Assembly: GCF_027596085.1 (NCBI RefSeq)
Contig: NC_072464.1
Span: forward strand, 16,749,124 to 16,813,123
Origin: Anoplopoma fimbria
Lineage: Eukaryota > Chordata > Actinopteri > Perciformes > Anoplopomatidae
Reading direction: 5' to 3'
DNA: 64,000 nt
Below, in pieces: positions 1-13,915 of this stretch (the stretch's first letter is position 1; each line of letters opens with the position of its first letter). The position numbers were made by a program, and so were the translations under genes. The notes below the pieces were generated by a model, which worked only from the letters and a program-made list of their open reading frames with translations, had not been told where the DNA came from and ran no database searches.

Positions 1-3000
1 CTGTGATCTTCTTCTATTCACTACCCAATGCTTATGATTAAAGACAAAGTGGAATGTATGATTGTGATAAATTGAGAGCTTCACCCTCAGGTTCATCCAT
101 CTTTTCAACCATTTTCCCATTTGAGATCTGTGCAAACTGTATCATCTGCCAGCCAATCGCATGCTTTGTCTTAGTTATGACTAATTGGGGATAATCTACC
201 AATTTTAGTATCATAGCCTCAGACAGGAAAGCTATCCTCAGCTCAACCGATTCAGGTTTTGGTACAAACCGTATCAGTGTGTTGTGGAGATGCCAGTACA
301 ATACACGTTAAAAAGACCTACTTTGACATGGGGTTGCCAAACTTGACACTCCATTCCTTTGCTATATCGATATCCTGCGTATGAAAATTACAAATCCAAT
401 TTAACCTTTGCTAAATCCAGCCCTTCAAACGCAGACTGGCCAGTCATAGCATAGCATAGCATCAGCCAGCTCTGACCAAGGTCTAAAACTATTGCCCGAC
501 CATTATCCAGCTCTGCTCCATAGACGGGGCTGCACCGTGGTTTTGTGGCTAGCACTGTCACCTAACAGCAAGAAGGAACTGGATTTTTATGTATTCAGTA
601 TTATTTATATAGTCCAAATAACGTCCAAAAAATTGACTTGGATATGACTCACTTAATCCTTAGATACTTTACTCAGAGAAGGAAAAGCTCCAAGAGAAAA
701 AAATAAATTAAGAAATATTTAGAACATAGGCAGAGAAGTGTGCTCCCTCAGTCACTGAACTACTCTAACGACTGAATGAAATGAATAACCTAACACCCCG
801 GCAATCTTGTGACGTACAGGTGTACCCCAGGCCACTGTGACATCACTATTGGGTGTACGTATAGATTATACAGAGAACACTTCTGACTCACACACAACCT
901 AACCCATCTGTGATGCTGGTCAGTCAGCCACTACATCCTAAGCTTTCAGCATTTAGGATGAATCTCGTCCGCTTCTGGCACCTTGGTGCACTGTATTAGA
1001 ATGACCTCATTCATCTCCACTAACGAGACGTATAAAGCTTGAAAGGAATATTAATGTATTGTTTTGTATTTCAAGAAAACAAACATTTAGACAGCAAACA
1101 CACGCCCAGCTTTAACATTCCCTCAGACACTGTGTTTTTGTTATTAACTATTTGTCTCTGTCAGGGCTGAACATTGAGATTATGAACAAACAAACACAGA
1201 AAGGATGAGCTGGACAAAGCTCAACACTTTCCAAACAAGGTTGATGACACCAACCAAACAGTTCTACCGGGACATGTGTACTCTATGTGTGTACATATGC
1301 AGATTTGTGCGGCAGTTTATTAATTCAAAAATATGCATATTGAGGTGATTTTTCCTGCAGACCTGAACTGTTCCTTACCTTAATGATCGTGACCGCAGAG
1401 TGTTTCATTAGCGCTCAGTTAGCTGACCGTCTCTTGCTGTTTGTTTTTGCTCACTCCATCATCCAGGGCCATTTAGCTTTCATTAGTGTGCTCTTTCTCG
1501 TCGCCTGGTTTTAATCAGATCATTGTGACCTTGAGTACTGATTTATTTTACTCCTCATATGAGAGCAGTGGAGTGGTAGGAACAAGGTAGGATGAATCAG
1601 GGCAACATTGTTTATTGCAAAAATAAATAAATATATATATATATATAGTTTCATATCTGTATTGGCTGTCAAACCAATATTTGAGTCAGTGTTTTAAGTT
1701 ACATGCTAGACAGATCCATAACCCATATTTCACCACATTTTTTTTTTGTACTGCACACCAACCATCTAGGCTCTGAGCCCGTGTGTGGCAGGGTCCCCAG
1801 CATCCCCTGATGCTCTGCCATTGGCACACACACACACACACACACACTTTTTTGCCTGTGTAATTAGAGATTACTGCCAAATTACAGGTGCATTTAGTTT
1901 TGGTTTCATTTCCAAATGGAGTGGTTGCTAATATGGATAAACTTCTGCTTCATTCACAACCTGTCTGACTCCTGAATGATTGAGGCCCTGTCCTGAGTCT
2001 GATTTTATTCTGTTGCTGTTACAAAACTACTTGTTAAGAGCCATCATATACACACGTGACATTTGACCTCTGCTTTTAACCCATTCTAAGCATATTTTCA
2101 TGACTGGGATGCTCTGAAGCACCCAGGACTAACTGTCGCCATGTTGAGAGCCATGCGGAGTCAATATATGCTCTGACTTTTGAATTGAAAACATTTAAGA
2201 TCCAAGCATGATCTTATAATAGTTAAAGATACATTGATTAATGCCTTACTCTGCATGTATAAGAACAACGCTTGTCCTCTTCATCTCAGACCTACAGTAT
2301 TAGCATTTTTTAAAGTAAGATTTCAAACGTGCTTGTATTTTGGCCTAACTCTGAATTAGGCAACCTATATTTAAGATTCACAATTTAACTTTACCTTGCT
2401 GCAAGTAAAATTTAAACAAGGTTTTCGTTTGGAAGTGGTATTTAAATACTACTTTCACAACTGCATTTGTACATGTTTGTGGTCTTTGCCACCAATGAGT
2501 TGAATTAATCGTACTGCTTGTTTAGCCCACCCACACTTTAGCAAAATTGGGTGGCTGCAAATCCCACACACCGGAGCTCTAATAGAGTGATGGATAGTTC
2601 CCAGCTGTCACAGTGACACTTGTAATGGTCCAATCCTTTGTAACAATGAGAGAGGGGAGGAATAAATGGAGGGTGAGAAATGGAGAGAGAGAAATGTTTT
2701 CTTTGGTTCTCTGTGTCTTCATCTCCATATAGGCTGAAAGGAGCGAGGCAAGGGCACAGCAGACATGATTCACTTTGAAGACTGAACAATGAATGCAAAT
2801 TGCAACCAACAGTTGTGTGTTTCCTGCGTAAATCTTTTTCTCTGTCTTTTTTAGATGCAACTACATTCCATTTCCATTCTGAACACAAGTCAGCAACAAC
2901 AACAGTCTCATTTAGGTCGAAGGGTGAATCATTATATTAAATAACATTTCCATTTTATTTTCACAATATTCTTTATAAGTTGGTATCATATTGTGGTAGT

Positions 3001-4130
3001 TAAAGCTAAGTAGGCAATTTTCCTCCTAACTGAGTTATAAGTTATTTTGAAATTTGAAAACAGTTTGCAATAAAATCCATGACTGGGTAGGGGCTAACGG
3101 GAAGGATGACATCAGAATATAAAATAGAGACTGCCCTCGCCAGAAAAACCACACATTGTCAGTTCCTTCAAATGCTTTTACTCAACAAACTACACTCTTC
3201 CAGATTCCCCAAAATAGGCACATACAAAAGGCCAAAAAAACACTTATGCCTATGCCATGTGTTATAAAAAATATGGTCCAAAAGCCTCTGCACAGTGCCA
3301 AAAGTTGACCAACTCTGGCTTTGTTGTGGCAGGGGTTTTAACTTTGACTTTGTTAAATTTGTTTTTCACCAAAGGAAATTCAATTGCAGGTTACAGTTAC
3401 CAGTGCAAATTTGTTTTTACTTTGTCTCTGTGCATCTACCAGGGCTCAGCCCCAAATGTACCAGGCTCAGCTGGAAGGCTTCACTGTCAATCAAACACCC
3501 GGACACACCCACTCAGAGGCTTGGGAGAGTGAAAACAGCCTATTTATAGAGCAACACACGTGAAATAAGTTAATATAAATGAATCTTGTCATTCCTATTA
3601 TTAATCTTTCTTAGATCTATCTGGGAGACAATCGTGCTGTAACGTTTAGAAATACAGATCCTATTATGCTTTGAGGGATGTAAACAGGAAGTGTGATCTT
3701 GCTGTGGATTCAGTGAATGGTGTGGGCTACAGCTTGAGCTCATTTCTACCCTATATTTGTTTACATTTTGTGCAAATTGGTACCATTAAAAGTATGCAGA
3801 ATTAGCTATTAGAAGTTTAATTTTGTGAGGTACCCATGTGTGTACAGAGTACTATCACTAGATTACTTTAATACTGAATACAATTTTAAAAACGTGATGA
3901 TTCTCAGGCAAAACCTGGGATTATAAGGAGCGTCTTTTTTCCATGGTTTCTCAAAGGATTTAGGCACGTTTATAAGCAATAAAAATCAGATAATCATATC
4001 CTCATGTGTGTATCTTGGTATGTGTCTAGTATTTACTCTGAGAAGGAGTTTATATTGTTTGCAACAGTTGGACCCAGGGTTTCTAAGTAACATCACGTTA
4101 ATTGCCTCCAGATCTGTAGATGATCCTGTT
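1..4130. other. non-coding upstream region
   Basis: No exon, RNA gene or intact mobile element was recognised on either strand. There is a SINE remnant near 535-585, short (CATAG)n at about 446-463, (AT)n at 1631-1648 and (CA)n at 1825-1847. Open frames are short and have no recognisable domain. Confidence 0.5.
528..590 (+). mobile_element. decayed tRNA-derived SINE head
   Basis: The block GTGGCTAGCACTGTCACCTA then ACAGCAAGAAGG closely follows the head of tRNA-derived fish SINEs (DANA-type: ...GGTTAGCACTGTCGCCTCACAGCAAGAAGGT...). The following B-box region is degraded (AACTGGATTTTT), and no tail was identified. Recognition is from memory. Confidence 0.6.
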
Positions 4131-4138
4131 TTAGTGTT

Positions 4139-4305
4139 AATTAGCTAATGCTAGCATGTTACTGCTTTAAACTGATAATGGTGAACAAAGTACTCATTAG
4201 AGCCTCTTAAGCATGCTAGCAGTGTCATTGTGAGTATGTTAACATCCTGAAGTTAGCATTGAGTTAATCACCACTGCCCAAATGCAATCACACAGAGCTG
4301 CTATC
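4139..4305. repeat. degenerate 'TTAGCATGCTAAC'-type dispersed repeat
   Basis: It contains GCTAATGCTAGCATGTTACTG, GGTGAACAAAGTACTCATTAG, AGCATGCTAGCAGTGTCATTG and ATCACAGAGCTGCTA-like words in an order I associate with an abundant retrotransposon-derived repeat of percomorph fish. The copy is diverged and shows no coding potential. Confidence 0.45.
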
Positions 4306-4660
4306 TCTTTAGTGTCATCTCTATTTGACACATCACATATGTGTGCATGTGCATAATTGTCTTGCCTATCAAACAAAGCTTAAACTATTATTAAAAAAGA
4401 CCACTTTAGAGAGACCATACCTTTTTGAATAGCTTAACTTTAAGATCTGCAGATGTTATGATTTCCCCTCCACCTCACACAACACTTAAACATACATTAA
4501 ATATTGTGAAAGGAAAAGAGAGAGAGACCTTTAACAACAAAGCAGTAAACAAACAAAAATACGGTTCATCACATCAAAAGAAGCTGGCAAATAGCATCAC
4601 TCAATCAAAATGGTTCATTCATTTACCTTATATATTGTGTTACGCCTTGACTAATAGATA

Positions 4661-4714
4661 GGTAGGTAGGTAGGTAGGTAGGTAGGTAGGTAGGTAGGTA
4701 GGTAGGTAGGTAGG
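4661..4714 (+). repeat. (GGTA)n microsatellite
   Basis: About 13 uninterrupted copies of a GGTA/TAGG tetranucleotide. Confidence 0.98.
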
Positions 4715-5695
4715 TTGATCATCTGAGACAGAATTGGATTAAAAGACAATGGAGTGGTAGAGCTATATGATAGCAGCTAGGAAGGAGCTGAAAGAAAAGG
4801 TTGCATGTCAAAGCGTTCTCTATAAATACACACCTCTCCTTTCACGAGTTCCTCAAGTGCGGCTTGACGTGACAGAATATTAATTAATTTTTTTGCTGCT
4901 GACTGGAGCAGGAAAGGGTGGAAAACAACTACTTTGTCCTTGTAGAGAAGTGTGTTTCTGCTTGCATTGGCCAAAACCCTCTGAAAGAGTGTGTGTGGGT
5001 GTGTATTTGTGTGTGTGAGGTAGCTGACTGAAGGGCGAGACAGCGAGGGAGGGAGGAGGGGAGGGAAGCCTGAAGTGGTAATTCATGACTGTTGATTTGC
5101 ACTGCTCTTATAGAAACGGCAAGGAATAGAGAAATGGAGAAGTAAGGCTGAAGAAAGGCAATCTCTGTTTCCATCCAGTCAAGTGAGTTTTGAGTAGAGT
5201 CTTGAAATGTTACAAATAATGACTTAAATGAGTTTGTAGCTAAGTTAAAGATGTGGGTCAAAATTCATCCAAAAAGTAAATAAATTATTTTTATTTGTCT
5301 GAAATTTTTCAATGCTGTGCAACCAAGTATTATAACCTTAATTACGCCACATAGGTGGGTGAAACAGGCGTCACTTTTTAGCCCCTCTAATGCTTTAAAA
5401 TCCGATTATAAATACTTATACCTCACCTGCTTAAATGTCTGTTTTCTCATTTACTTCTCACAATATGTTCTGTTAACACTGGTGCGAACACTGGTTCTAT
5501 AATCACAATGGATTAGTTGAACAATACCCAACATAGTGAATGTTGATGTGTGTGCGTTGTTGAGTACTATGTGTGTATGACCCAACAAGGAGGCCTTCGC
5601 TTAGTGTTTTCAGCAGTGTGTTTATGTCGGTCTAGGATACCATGTCCGAGCACAAAGCAAACAGGATTTTCTAGCATCTTTCTCTCACTGTCTTT

Positions 5696-5822
5696 TGTGT
5701 GTGCGTGCGTGCCTGTGTGTGTGCGTGTGTGTGCGTGCGTGTGCGTGTGTGCGTGCCTGTGTGCGTGCGTGTGTGTGTGTGCGTGCCTGTGTGTGTGCGT
5801 GCCTGTGTGCGTGCCTGTGTGT
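5696..5822 (+). repeat. compound GTGTGC / GTGCCTGT repeat
   Basis: Interspersed GTGTGTGC, GTGCGTGC and GTGCCTGT units, i.e. a TG tract broken up by recurring C substitutions. The alternating purine-pyrimidine run could adopt Z-DNA. Confidence 0.9.
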
Positions 5823-6115
5823 ACAGAAAGAGTTTATTCTATGTTGTGAGGCTTAGTTTCCCACTGTGGTCATCCAGATTTCCAGTCACCACAACCTTGT
5901 GTACGACATGCTAGATAAATCCTGTTTGCACGCGCACACACATACACACACACTCAAACACACACACACACATAAACACACACACACACACACACTCTAT
6001 AGTGCTCTGTAGCCAAGAGATGTGGGCTAGCGGGTTCAGCTTAACCACATTGAACTCTGGTTCGTCCAAAACAAACTAGGAAGGCCATGCAGGGATAAGA
6101 CTATTGTACTATGTA

Positions 6116-6168
6116 AGTGGAATATGTAAGTCTGATCAAGCCTGTTAAAAGGCCTTACATATTCCACT
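6116..6168. repeat. perfect 15-bp inverted repeat with nested hairpin
   Basis: AGTGGAATATGTAAG at 6116-6130 is the exact reverse complement of 6154-6168. The 23-nt loop contains a second small stem, GCCT (6140-6143) with AGGC (6150-6153). It could be a MITE remnant, a cruciform or an RNA hairpin; nothing in the sequence decides which. Confidence 0.6.
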
Positions 6169-6420
6169 AGTGTAATATCACGTAATCTTTTACCCTTCTT
6201 CTTTCATTATCAAAGGTTTAACATTTTTTTTTTTTTTTTTTTCTCTCTGAGCTTCAGAATAATATCAGACCTACACTGGTGAGAACCTTTCACATGTGCA
6301 CTGGGCAGAGTTGGCAGAAGAAACTAAGCTTCTTTTTTCAAGCTGAACATCAACAATCAATTTACTCTTCGACGTGGCAGCAAGTTCACATACTGTGTTC
6401 AGAATCAGTGTTTCTCGGCT

Positions 6421-6600
6421 ACCGTGGCTTATTTGAAAAGTTGGATTGATTTATTTTGAAGTCGAGAGCTCCTCATATCAAAAAGGCAATTAGCAGGCTC
6501 TTCTGTTGTGGCAGCAAACAAAGCTCCTCATCATTTTAATTTAATGAGCTAAGTCTGGCTCCAAATGAGGATCTCTGCTGGAATTTAATAACGGTTTCCA
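6421..6600. promoter_or_regulatory. possible conserved enhancer-like element
   Basis: Homeodomain-type cores (CAATTAG, TTTAATTTAATGAG) and a SOX-like AACAAAG cluster in non-repetitive sequence. The texture resembles vertebrate conserved non-coding elements near developmental genes. It is only a compositional impression. Confidence 0.2.
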
Positions 6601-9088
6601 CTCTGTCTCACTCTGTAGAAGAAAAAAAAAGCAAGCTAGGGCTCCAGACTGGTGTTGTCACAGTGTTAGGTAGCATCCAGGGATATTATGGAAAAACAGG
6701 CCCAGACAGACTCATTAGGAGATGTCCACACTGGCTGAGATACTAGATTCATGACAATGCTAATATACAGGCAGCCGGGGTAAGATTTCACTTGAATAAT
6801 GGATGTTCTGTATCGAAGGGACCGGAGTCATATCTTTTCTTTCACAGAGCTCTGTGACACTGAAGTGTTTTGACTGATTCAGTTGTTCCAGTAAAGAGTG
6901 AGAAGCTAACCATGCTCCATCCAACAACAAAGAATAGAGAGAGAGGCATGACGCCTATAATGCAGAACAGACAGCTTTATTCTCACCAAACTCACAGACC
7001 AGCATACTTCCACAACCAAACACAGACGTAAACACACAAAGCATATAGGAATCTTTACACTCTGTGAAGGATTTTAATTTTGAAAAAATGTCAGAACCCG
7101 CTTTCCTTGTTCAATATGACTTCATTGTGAAGGGTTCTATTGTTCGTTCTCATCTCATGGAAACCCATTTAAACAAACACATGTTGGGAATAAGTCCGTG
7201 GATTACTAAAAGACTCCTCTGTGTGCTTATGCCCTGTCTGCGAAAAAAGAGAAAAAACAGCCAGTTAGCATTCAAACTGAGAGCTATAGTATTGTGGCAC
7301 TAATGGAGCATTAGATTGGGGTTAAGCGCATGAATGGGAAGTGGTCCACTTGCTCTGCCTCGGGGCTACCTATACAGGGCCACCGCTTAGCATTAGCATA
7401 ATTGCTGGACACCGGACCACAGCAGAAGGTACTGAGCTATCCCCCATTCCAGCTCACCTAATTCAGTCTGATTGAGCTGGGAGGACTGGTGCTGAACTCT
7501 ATGAATGGCTCTGGGATGGGGGTAAGAGGACGGATGGACCTCTTGGTAAAGCCGTTAGAGAGGATACAGAACGGCATGGAGGAAGAACAGCGGCACTGGT
7601 TAGACCGTACTGCAGTGAATGATCACTTCCATAATTCAGTGTTGGATTAAAAAGAATGAAAAAAGCAAATGAATAGGGCAATTGTAGAGAGAACAACCAC
7701 ATGTCCAGTACTCCTACTGTAATTATCCTTATAAAGACGCTTTACAACAAATCTGTACCCTCCCATTAACACAACGCTTGACAGAGAAGGAGATCCCCAC
7801 TTACATATGTGGCCGAGCACAATGGTTGGAAGCAGTCTTTCTCCCTCCACCCCTCCTGGGATGGATCCTATTTTGAATTTAATGAAAGAAGAGAAAACAT
7901 TACATTGCATTGAACTCAAATGGGACCCCAGAGAGTCCCAAACCAATTTTGTTAGACAATGGCAATCACAAAAAACAGAGATGTGTACAGTACTGAATTG
8001 TAAGCAGATGGAGGAAAAAAAGGAAAGAGAAAAAGAAGTTTCATTCAGGAAAATTTGGCAATTGGTTGGCACCAAACAGTAGTTTGAACATTCTATAAAG
8101 GCCCAACCAATTTTTGGTTTGGTTTCTCTCTTGTTCTGGTTAGGGCCACAAGCATGCACAGGATAGATGTAAAATATGGACACAAGGTGCTCTAATGTGA
8201 TATGGAGGGTTTCCCTGCCCACTTTTCATAACTACTTACTTTAATAAAAATGATTCACAACTGACATCTGAGTTTGCTCCAAGGCTCTCATGATCGCACG
8301 CTCTTCTCCTGCTTTGATGATGAATAAACGGGAGGTTAGCTGTGAAGTGGGATTGGTTTAACACCATGCCATGGAGCCCCATTTTTGCAGAGCGCCAGCC
8401 TCAATGGTTTCCTGGACTTAGGGCCAGTGCCCTCAACACAGCTCCTGTGAAGGTTCCCTGAACCCAGACAAGTGTTTCTCCTCCCACCTAGCGCTATAGC
8501 TCCACTCCCCTCGCCTTGGATTCCTATTCAGCCTGTTTACCATGCCACCAGGCCTATTCAAACCCCAGGCGGCATGTCTTCCAGAGCTTTACAGAGCCAC
8601 TGAACTCTCCCTAACCTACTAATCAGACCTCTCCTCCCTTTCAGCCCTTAAACATAAAGCCCCAATTTGACCACCATTTTGTAGGTCAGCCACTGTGGGC
8701 TTTGTGCAGTCCTTGGCACCACCAGAGAAAGATCCTCCTTCTATTGATGCATCTTGAGCAGCTCCCTGAGCGACCCAGACACCTCCCCCTGCAGATGGAG
8801 CAATTCAAAGACATCCAGTTTATTAAGCTGTCACTGCGCATCTAAATCTGTTCCCTATTGCAATGGTACAGGCCTGTCCAGAGAGTGAGAGAAGGCCTTT
8901 GTGTGCCACCAAGGTATTCAAAGACCTATAAAAAAAAAAAAAAAAATCGCACACTAAAACTAATGCACACACACCGGTGAAATGAGATGCAAATCCGATG
9001 ATTCACTTGGCAGTAACAGGGTGCTTTTCATTGTGTGTGTGTATGTGTGCATCTTGTGTGCATGCATGTGGCACCCGTTATTGTGTGT

Positions 9089-9247
<159 letters not shown>

Positions 9248-12200
9248 CTAATTCCTGTAGCATGGTCTCAATCTGTGCTGGTATAGAAGTGCGTGTACAG
9301 TTGAGCAGCCGTAACACAGTTGTTGGTACAGGGGCATTGTGTGACTGTGGCAGGGAGAGAAATTACTTAAGGAGCCGGGACAATGTATTCGGTTAAACCA
9401 GGCTACAGTGTGGAGAGACATGCACAGAGACGCTTGTAGGAGATGAGCCATACAGGGTGACACAGAGAGAGAGAGAGAGAGAGAGAGGCAAAGAAAGGGT
9501 GAGGGGTGAAATGGATCCTGGGTAAGACTTCTAGCTTATTTCTCTTTTTGACAATCAACACTCACAGATTGGATTTGCATGGCTAATAAAAGTTTAGGGT
9601 CGTTGTTTTTACAAGGGGGCTTCACATGGGGCTGACCCCTTGATTCACGAGAATCAAATTTAGCGCCGGTGTAAAACAGTATTTTAATCCCTGCTTGAGC
9701 AAATGTGCAGACTTTAATGGCAGAGGAGTCCCTAGGCCGGTCCAGGATACCATTTTTTGGGGCTCCGGAGCGTCAGTAGTAATCAGCAGCGAATATTCAG
9801 AGCTTGAGCTTGGGGACGTGAGTCAATCTTTATTGGGACCGCCATGACCAGAGGAGTGCGTTAACGACACAGTGGTGGCCTTAGGCAGCACAGAGTCAAG
9901 TCATTAAAGCAGCACATTTCCTGGCAGTCACTCAGAGGCCTTCAAGTGTACCTTAAAGTCACGTTCGCAGGCCCTCTTCCCCTGAAACGTGTTGTTTGGA
10001 GACCGCTGTCTCCGGGCAATATGCCTCTGCGGCTGCAAGCCCGGAGCCTGTGGAGGTTTCTGCTCAGCCCTTTCGACACAAGCAACAATTCTACTTACTG
10101 CTCATTTATAAGGTTTCTGCTTTTCTACAGTATTGTGTTTTTATTTTTAACCGAAAAAGAAGCATTTAAAAAAAAGGTTTGGTGTGTTTTTTACATGTTT
10201 GGTATCCCCAGGGGTTAAAAAAAGAAAAACGAATATCCAAATTCCAAAATTTGAAACCAAATACCTACCAGATGAACAAATATCCAAATAGTCAATTATT
10301 AGTCTCCAGCCCTAGGAGGCTCTTTTCCTCCAACTTTCATACAGTATGTGCTGCGTTGTGTTCTGCGAATTCCCTGGGTTTTATATGATAAAAATCTTCA
10401 GGAATATAACTTTAACTTTTTAATACGACGACTTTTAGGTGACAAGAATTACATTTGCATTACTGGTTGGATTGCTGGTGTTCTCACATCCGTCAAAAAA
10501 CGTATGTGAAACCATGTACTTAGTGATCATATCTGTGATGCTTTGGTGGTCCATACTTTTACTGCAGAGTCCATTTTCTGTAGGAATAACAAAAAAGTGG
10601 TTGCATTCTCAGACAGGTGGTTTTCTTTGTGTGTGTGTGAGTGTGTCAGTGAGTGTATATTTGGTTAAGAAGTGGAAATTAAAGGCTCATGTGGTAAATG
10701 CTGGCATTAGCAAGGGAAATGACCACTGAGCCGCTCAATAACGCCCTGAGTTGTTAATGACCACTGCAGACGGGGACGTAGTCCGTCACACATACACACA
10801 TGCACCTGAGGAAAAGAAACAGGAAGAGGAAATGAGCAAGTGATCCACTTCACCGTCAATTGAACATTCCCACAAAGATGTAAAGACTTTTCCAATTTTC
10901 TCTATGGGCCGGATTTAGGCGTGTGTAAAGCTTGACCAGGTTGTTTTGGACCCAAGACAATCTTTTTCAACCACATGATACCTTTTTTTTTTTTTTTTTT
11001 TTTGCACATGGGGAAACCCTTACTTTGGCGAAGAAAAAAATAAATCTTTCTTGTTTTTTAATATCATTAATGGAAGGGTTTGTGCAAGTGTTGAAATATG
11101 ACCCAATTAACAAGTGCTGCGGATTTGTTATTATTTCTCCCTGAATTAATCTTATGGAAATAGGAGCCGAGAGTCAGGTAGATATTTCCCATGGTGTGGC
11201 TCTGTGAAATGGGTTACACATGTATCCTCAGCCCGCCGCTGCCCTCTCGCAATCGGCAATCCCTTTCTCCATTAGCTCCCACTCCTTTCTCATGTGGCTC
11301 TGTACGCTCGGTGCACACAGAGTTGGTCACAGGCTAAACACACAGTATTGCCTTTCTTCCCAGAATTTTTCGATTTTGGTCTGGTAATAATTTTAGGTGA
11401 GAGGACTGAGGGAACAGTGAGTCTGTATGAGCATTACAGATGGTATTATCACATGAAAATAGGTATAATTGCACTGTGCTTATAGTGCTGGTTAAGTAAA
11501 CCTACAGTAGGGATCGGGTTGCGCTGCCTTGCCCTCCCCTGTGCATCGCTGAGTGGTTTAACGCTGTTTTAACTGAGATATAGGAGACTGTATAAATGTC
11601 TCATAATTACTTGGTGAGGAATTTTTCATACTTCTGTTTGACACAATCGGTTAGTGCTTCACAACACAGCCGGCGATTAGCTGTAGGACATTTTAAAAGT
11701 GGTTGATGAGGATAAGAAATTAGTTTTTTGGTAACTTTGTGTTTCAATGAAAATAAAGCTAATAGATAAAGTACAACACTGCTCGTATTCAATGACGATA
11801 CATGAATAAAACAAGAAACTAATTGTATATTCTTACCTTGAAAACAGTTATTTACAATAACTGCTAGTAATGTGCCACCCAGAAAAAGCCCATGAGAGAA
11901 AAAAAGTTGTTCTTTCTTTTGTCATTTAGTCGGCAAGTGCTCAGCATTCGATAAAACAATAACTGTAATGGCCAATTGTTTGGCCTTTTGAAAGGTCTAT
12001 TGCTGCTATAATTCACAACAAGATGCCTAATGTATTAGAAGTGCAAAAGAAACAGGCAAACAGCCCTCAGCTGCAAATACCAGACACATTAAAGCCTGGA
12101 GCACTTCCAGGGAAATCTTTCAATTACTCAGAGTGAATACCCCTCTGTTTCGAGGGCAAGATGGATAACTTAGAGAATGGGCTGTCAAAGAAGTAAACTA

Positions 12201-12633
12201 CACTATAGATTTAATTAAAATAACACGTCTTGGAGATTACAGTTGCTTGAACAAGGCTACGCCGTAACAGATAGGTGGACGGCAAATCAATGCTTTGACC
12301 AGAAGAGCTGGTTTGTATAAAAGCGCTGAGAGACAAAGTAAGACGGACGAACAAGAAGTGAGTGAATTTATCTGGAATGTTCAAAGAGTCCGAGTCAGGG
12401 TTTCAAATAAGGGAGCTGTATCTAAAGTCACTGCACCACACCCAAATGTCCAAATCCAATACATTTCTGTGACACAATAATGACACATTTGGTACCCATT
12501 GGCTAGGTATGAGCAGCTCATTCACACCACTTCTATTGACTTCTTTTGGCATTGACAAATTGTAGTGTCAAATCAAAGTTCAGGTGTGTTACTTTTGATT
12601 CAATTAAATGCATCGAGGGCAGCGTCAGGGAGA

Positions 12634-12664
<31 letters not shown>

Positions 12665-13779
12665 GTAGCACTCAGTTCTCATAGCTTTGCTTTGATCTCT
12701 ACAAGGCTGGCATCCCCCTTAAACAAGATTGCCAAATGTCAAGTTTATTAAATAACCATATCTTTCAGTATCTTGGAAGATCTCTCCAACTAAGATTGTC
12801 TGCCTTGGCCTTTTCAGACATCTCAGTCAGATGGTGTCCCTGCAAGGTGAGACAGCATCCACTCCATGAAAGAGCAGTCTGTCAGTGCTCTCAGAAGCAC
12901 TTTCTGCCAGACATGTGGTTCTTATTTTGCAGCCAGAGGAGCAGATTAACATAAAAGTGGGTGTGTAACAGTTCTCTCATTCAAAACCCTGCCTGGGGCA
13001 GGAGGAGGAGAGGCCGCGTTTGGATTACCTCATTTGGGATCCTTTAAAACGATGTTTACCTTGCAAAGTGTGCATCTCAATGATGTATTGCAGTGGCAGC
13101 GAGCAACGCAGGGTCAGTGGCATTAACAAGCAATCTTCTTGGGCAGATGACTTTACTTGGCACAAGGAGACATTCTGATATACACATACGGGGCTGGGAG
13201 TCAATGGGTAACACATGATGTGATACCATGGCGTTATTTGGGCGTTATTTTGTCCATTCCAAAACACATATGTATTATTGCAGCTGTGAATACTAACAAG
13301 AGCCATGTCCGTTGTTTACGTTCATTTTGGCGAATTTGGGGGTGTGGCTTTAGAGGGTGGCCTAAAGGGGCGGGCTGTCGGTGTTGTGGGCTTGCTTGCT
13401 ACTTTCATTGGAAAAGAGTTGGCAACACTGGGCTGAGATTTGAATTTTGGCAAGTTTTGAATTGTATCTCATTCTGTTCTTCCTCTTGTTATCCAATTTC
13501 GCAGATCCCGTCTTAGTTGTAGTAAAGTACTTTTGTATTTGTTTCATGTGCAAGACGGCAGCTATATACCATAAAGTTGTAGTGACAAACTAAAGGCTGC
13601 TCTCAGATACTCGTGTGGTGGTGAAGACCTGAGAAGGCTGGTTCAAGCCATGAGTTTCATCAGCTGTCCCATAACTTAATTGTTTTTGAAAATATCCTTG
13701 AGCCTAGAAAATTATTGAGGAATTTTGGGGACCAGCAAAGGTTTGAACATAAACTATTGCTGTGTTGCATAAACACAGT

Positions 13780-13915
13780 AATTCTCTAACCTAAACCAAG
13801 TGATTATTATTGTAACCATGACAACAAATGTTCCCTAATCTTAACAAAGTACTTATTTGAATCCAAACTATGATCTCTGCCTTAACTTAACCAAGCTGTG
13901 TTTGTGCATAAAGTT
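13780..13915 (+). repeat. degenerate 'CCTAACCAAGT' dispersed repeat
   Basis: Three related units spaced about 46 bp apart can be read: CTAACCTAAACCAAGTGATTA, CCTAATCTTAACAAAGTACTT and CCTTAACTTAACCAAGCTGT. ATTTGAATCCAAACTATGAT lies between the last two. I associate these words with an abundant percomorph fish repeat. Partial relatives occur at about 33270-33322. Confidence 0.5.

Noticed and set aside
7647..8222. 191-codon open frame on the minus strand
   Set aside because: No recognisable domain or repeated family match, low-complexity Ser/Phe/Cys-rich stretches, no sensible splice context and overlapping frames on the other strand. Treated as chance.
12316..12323. Perfect TATA box (TATAAAAG)
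   Set aside because: No start codon with a recognisable protein, no splice structure and no CpG enrichment nearby; such words occur by chance in AT-rich DNA.
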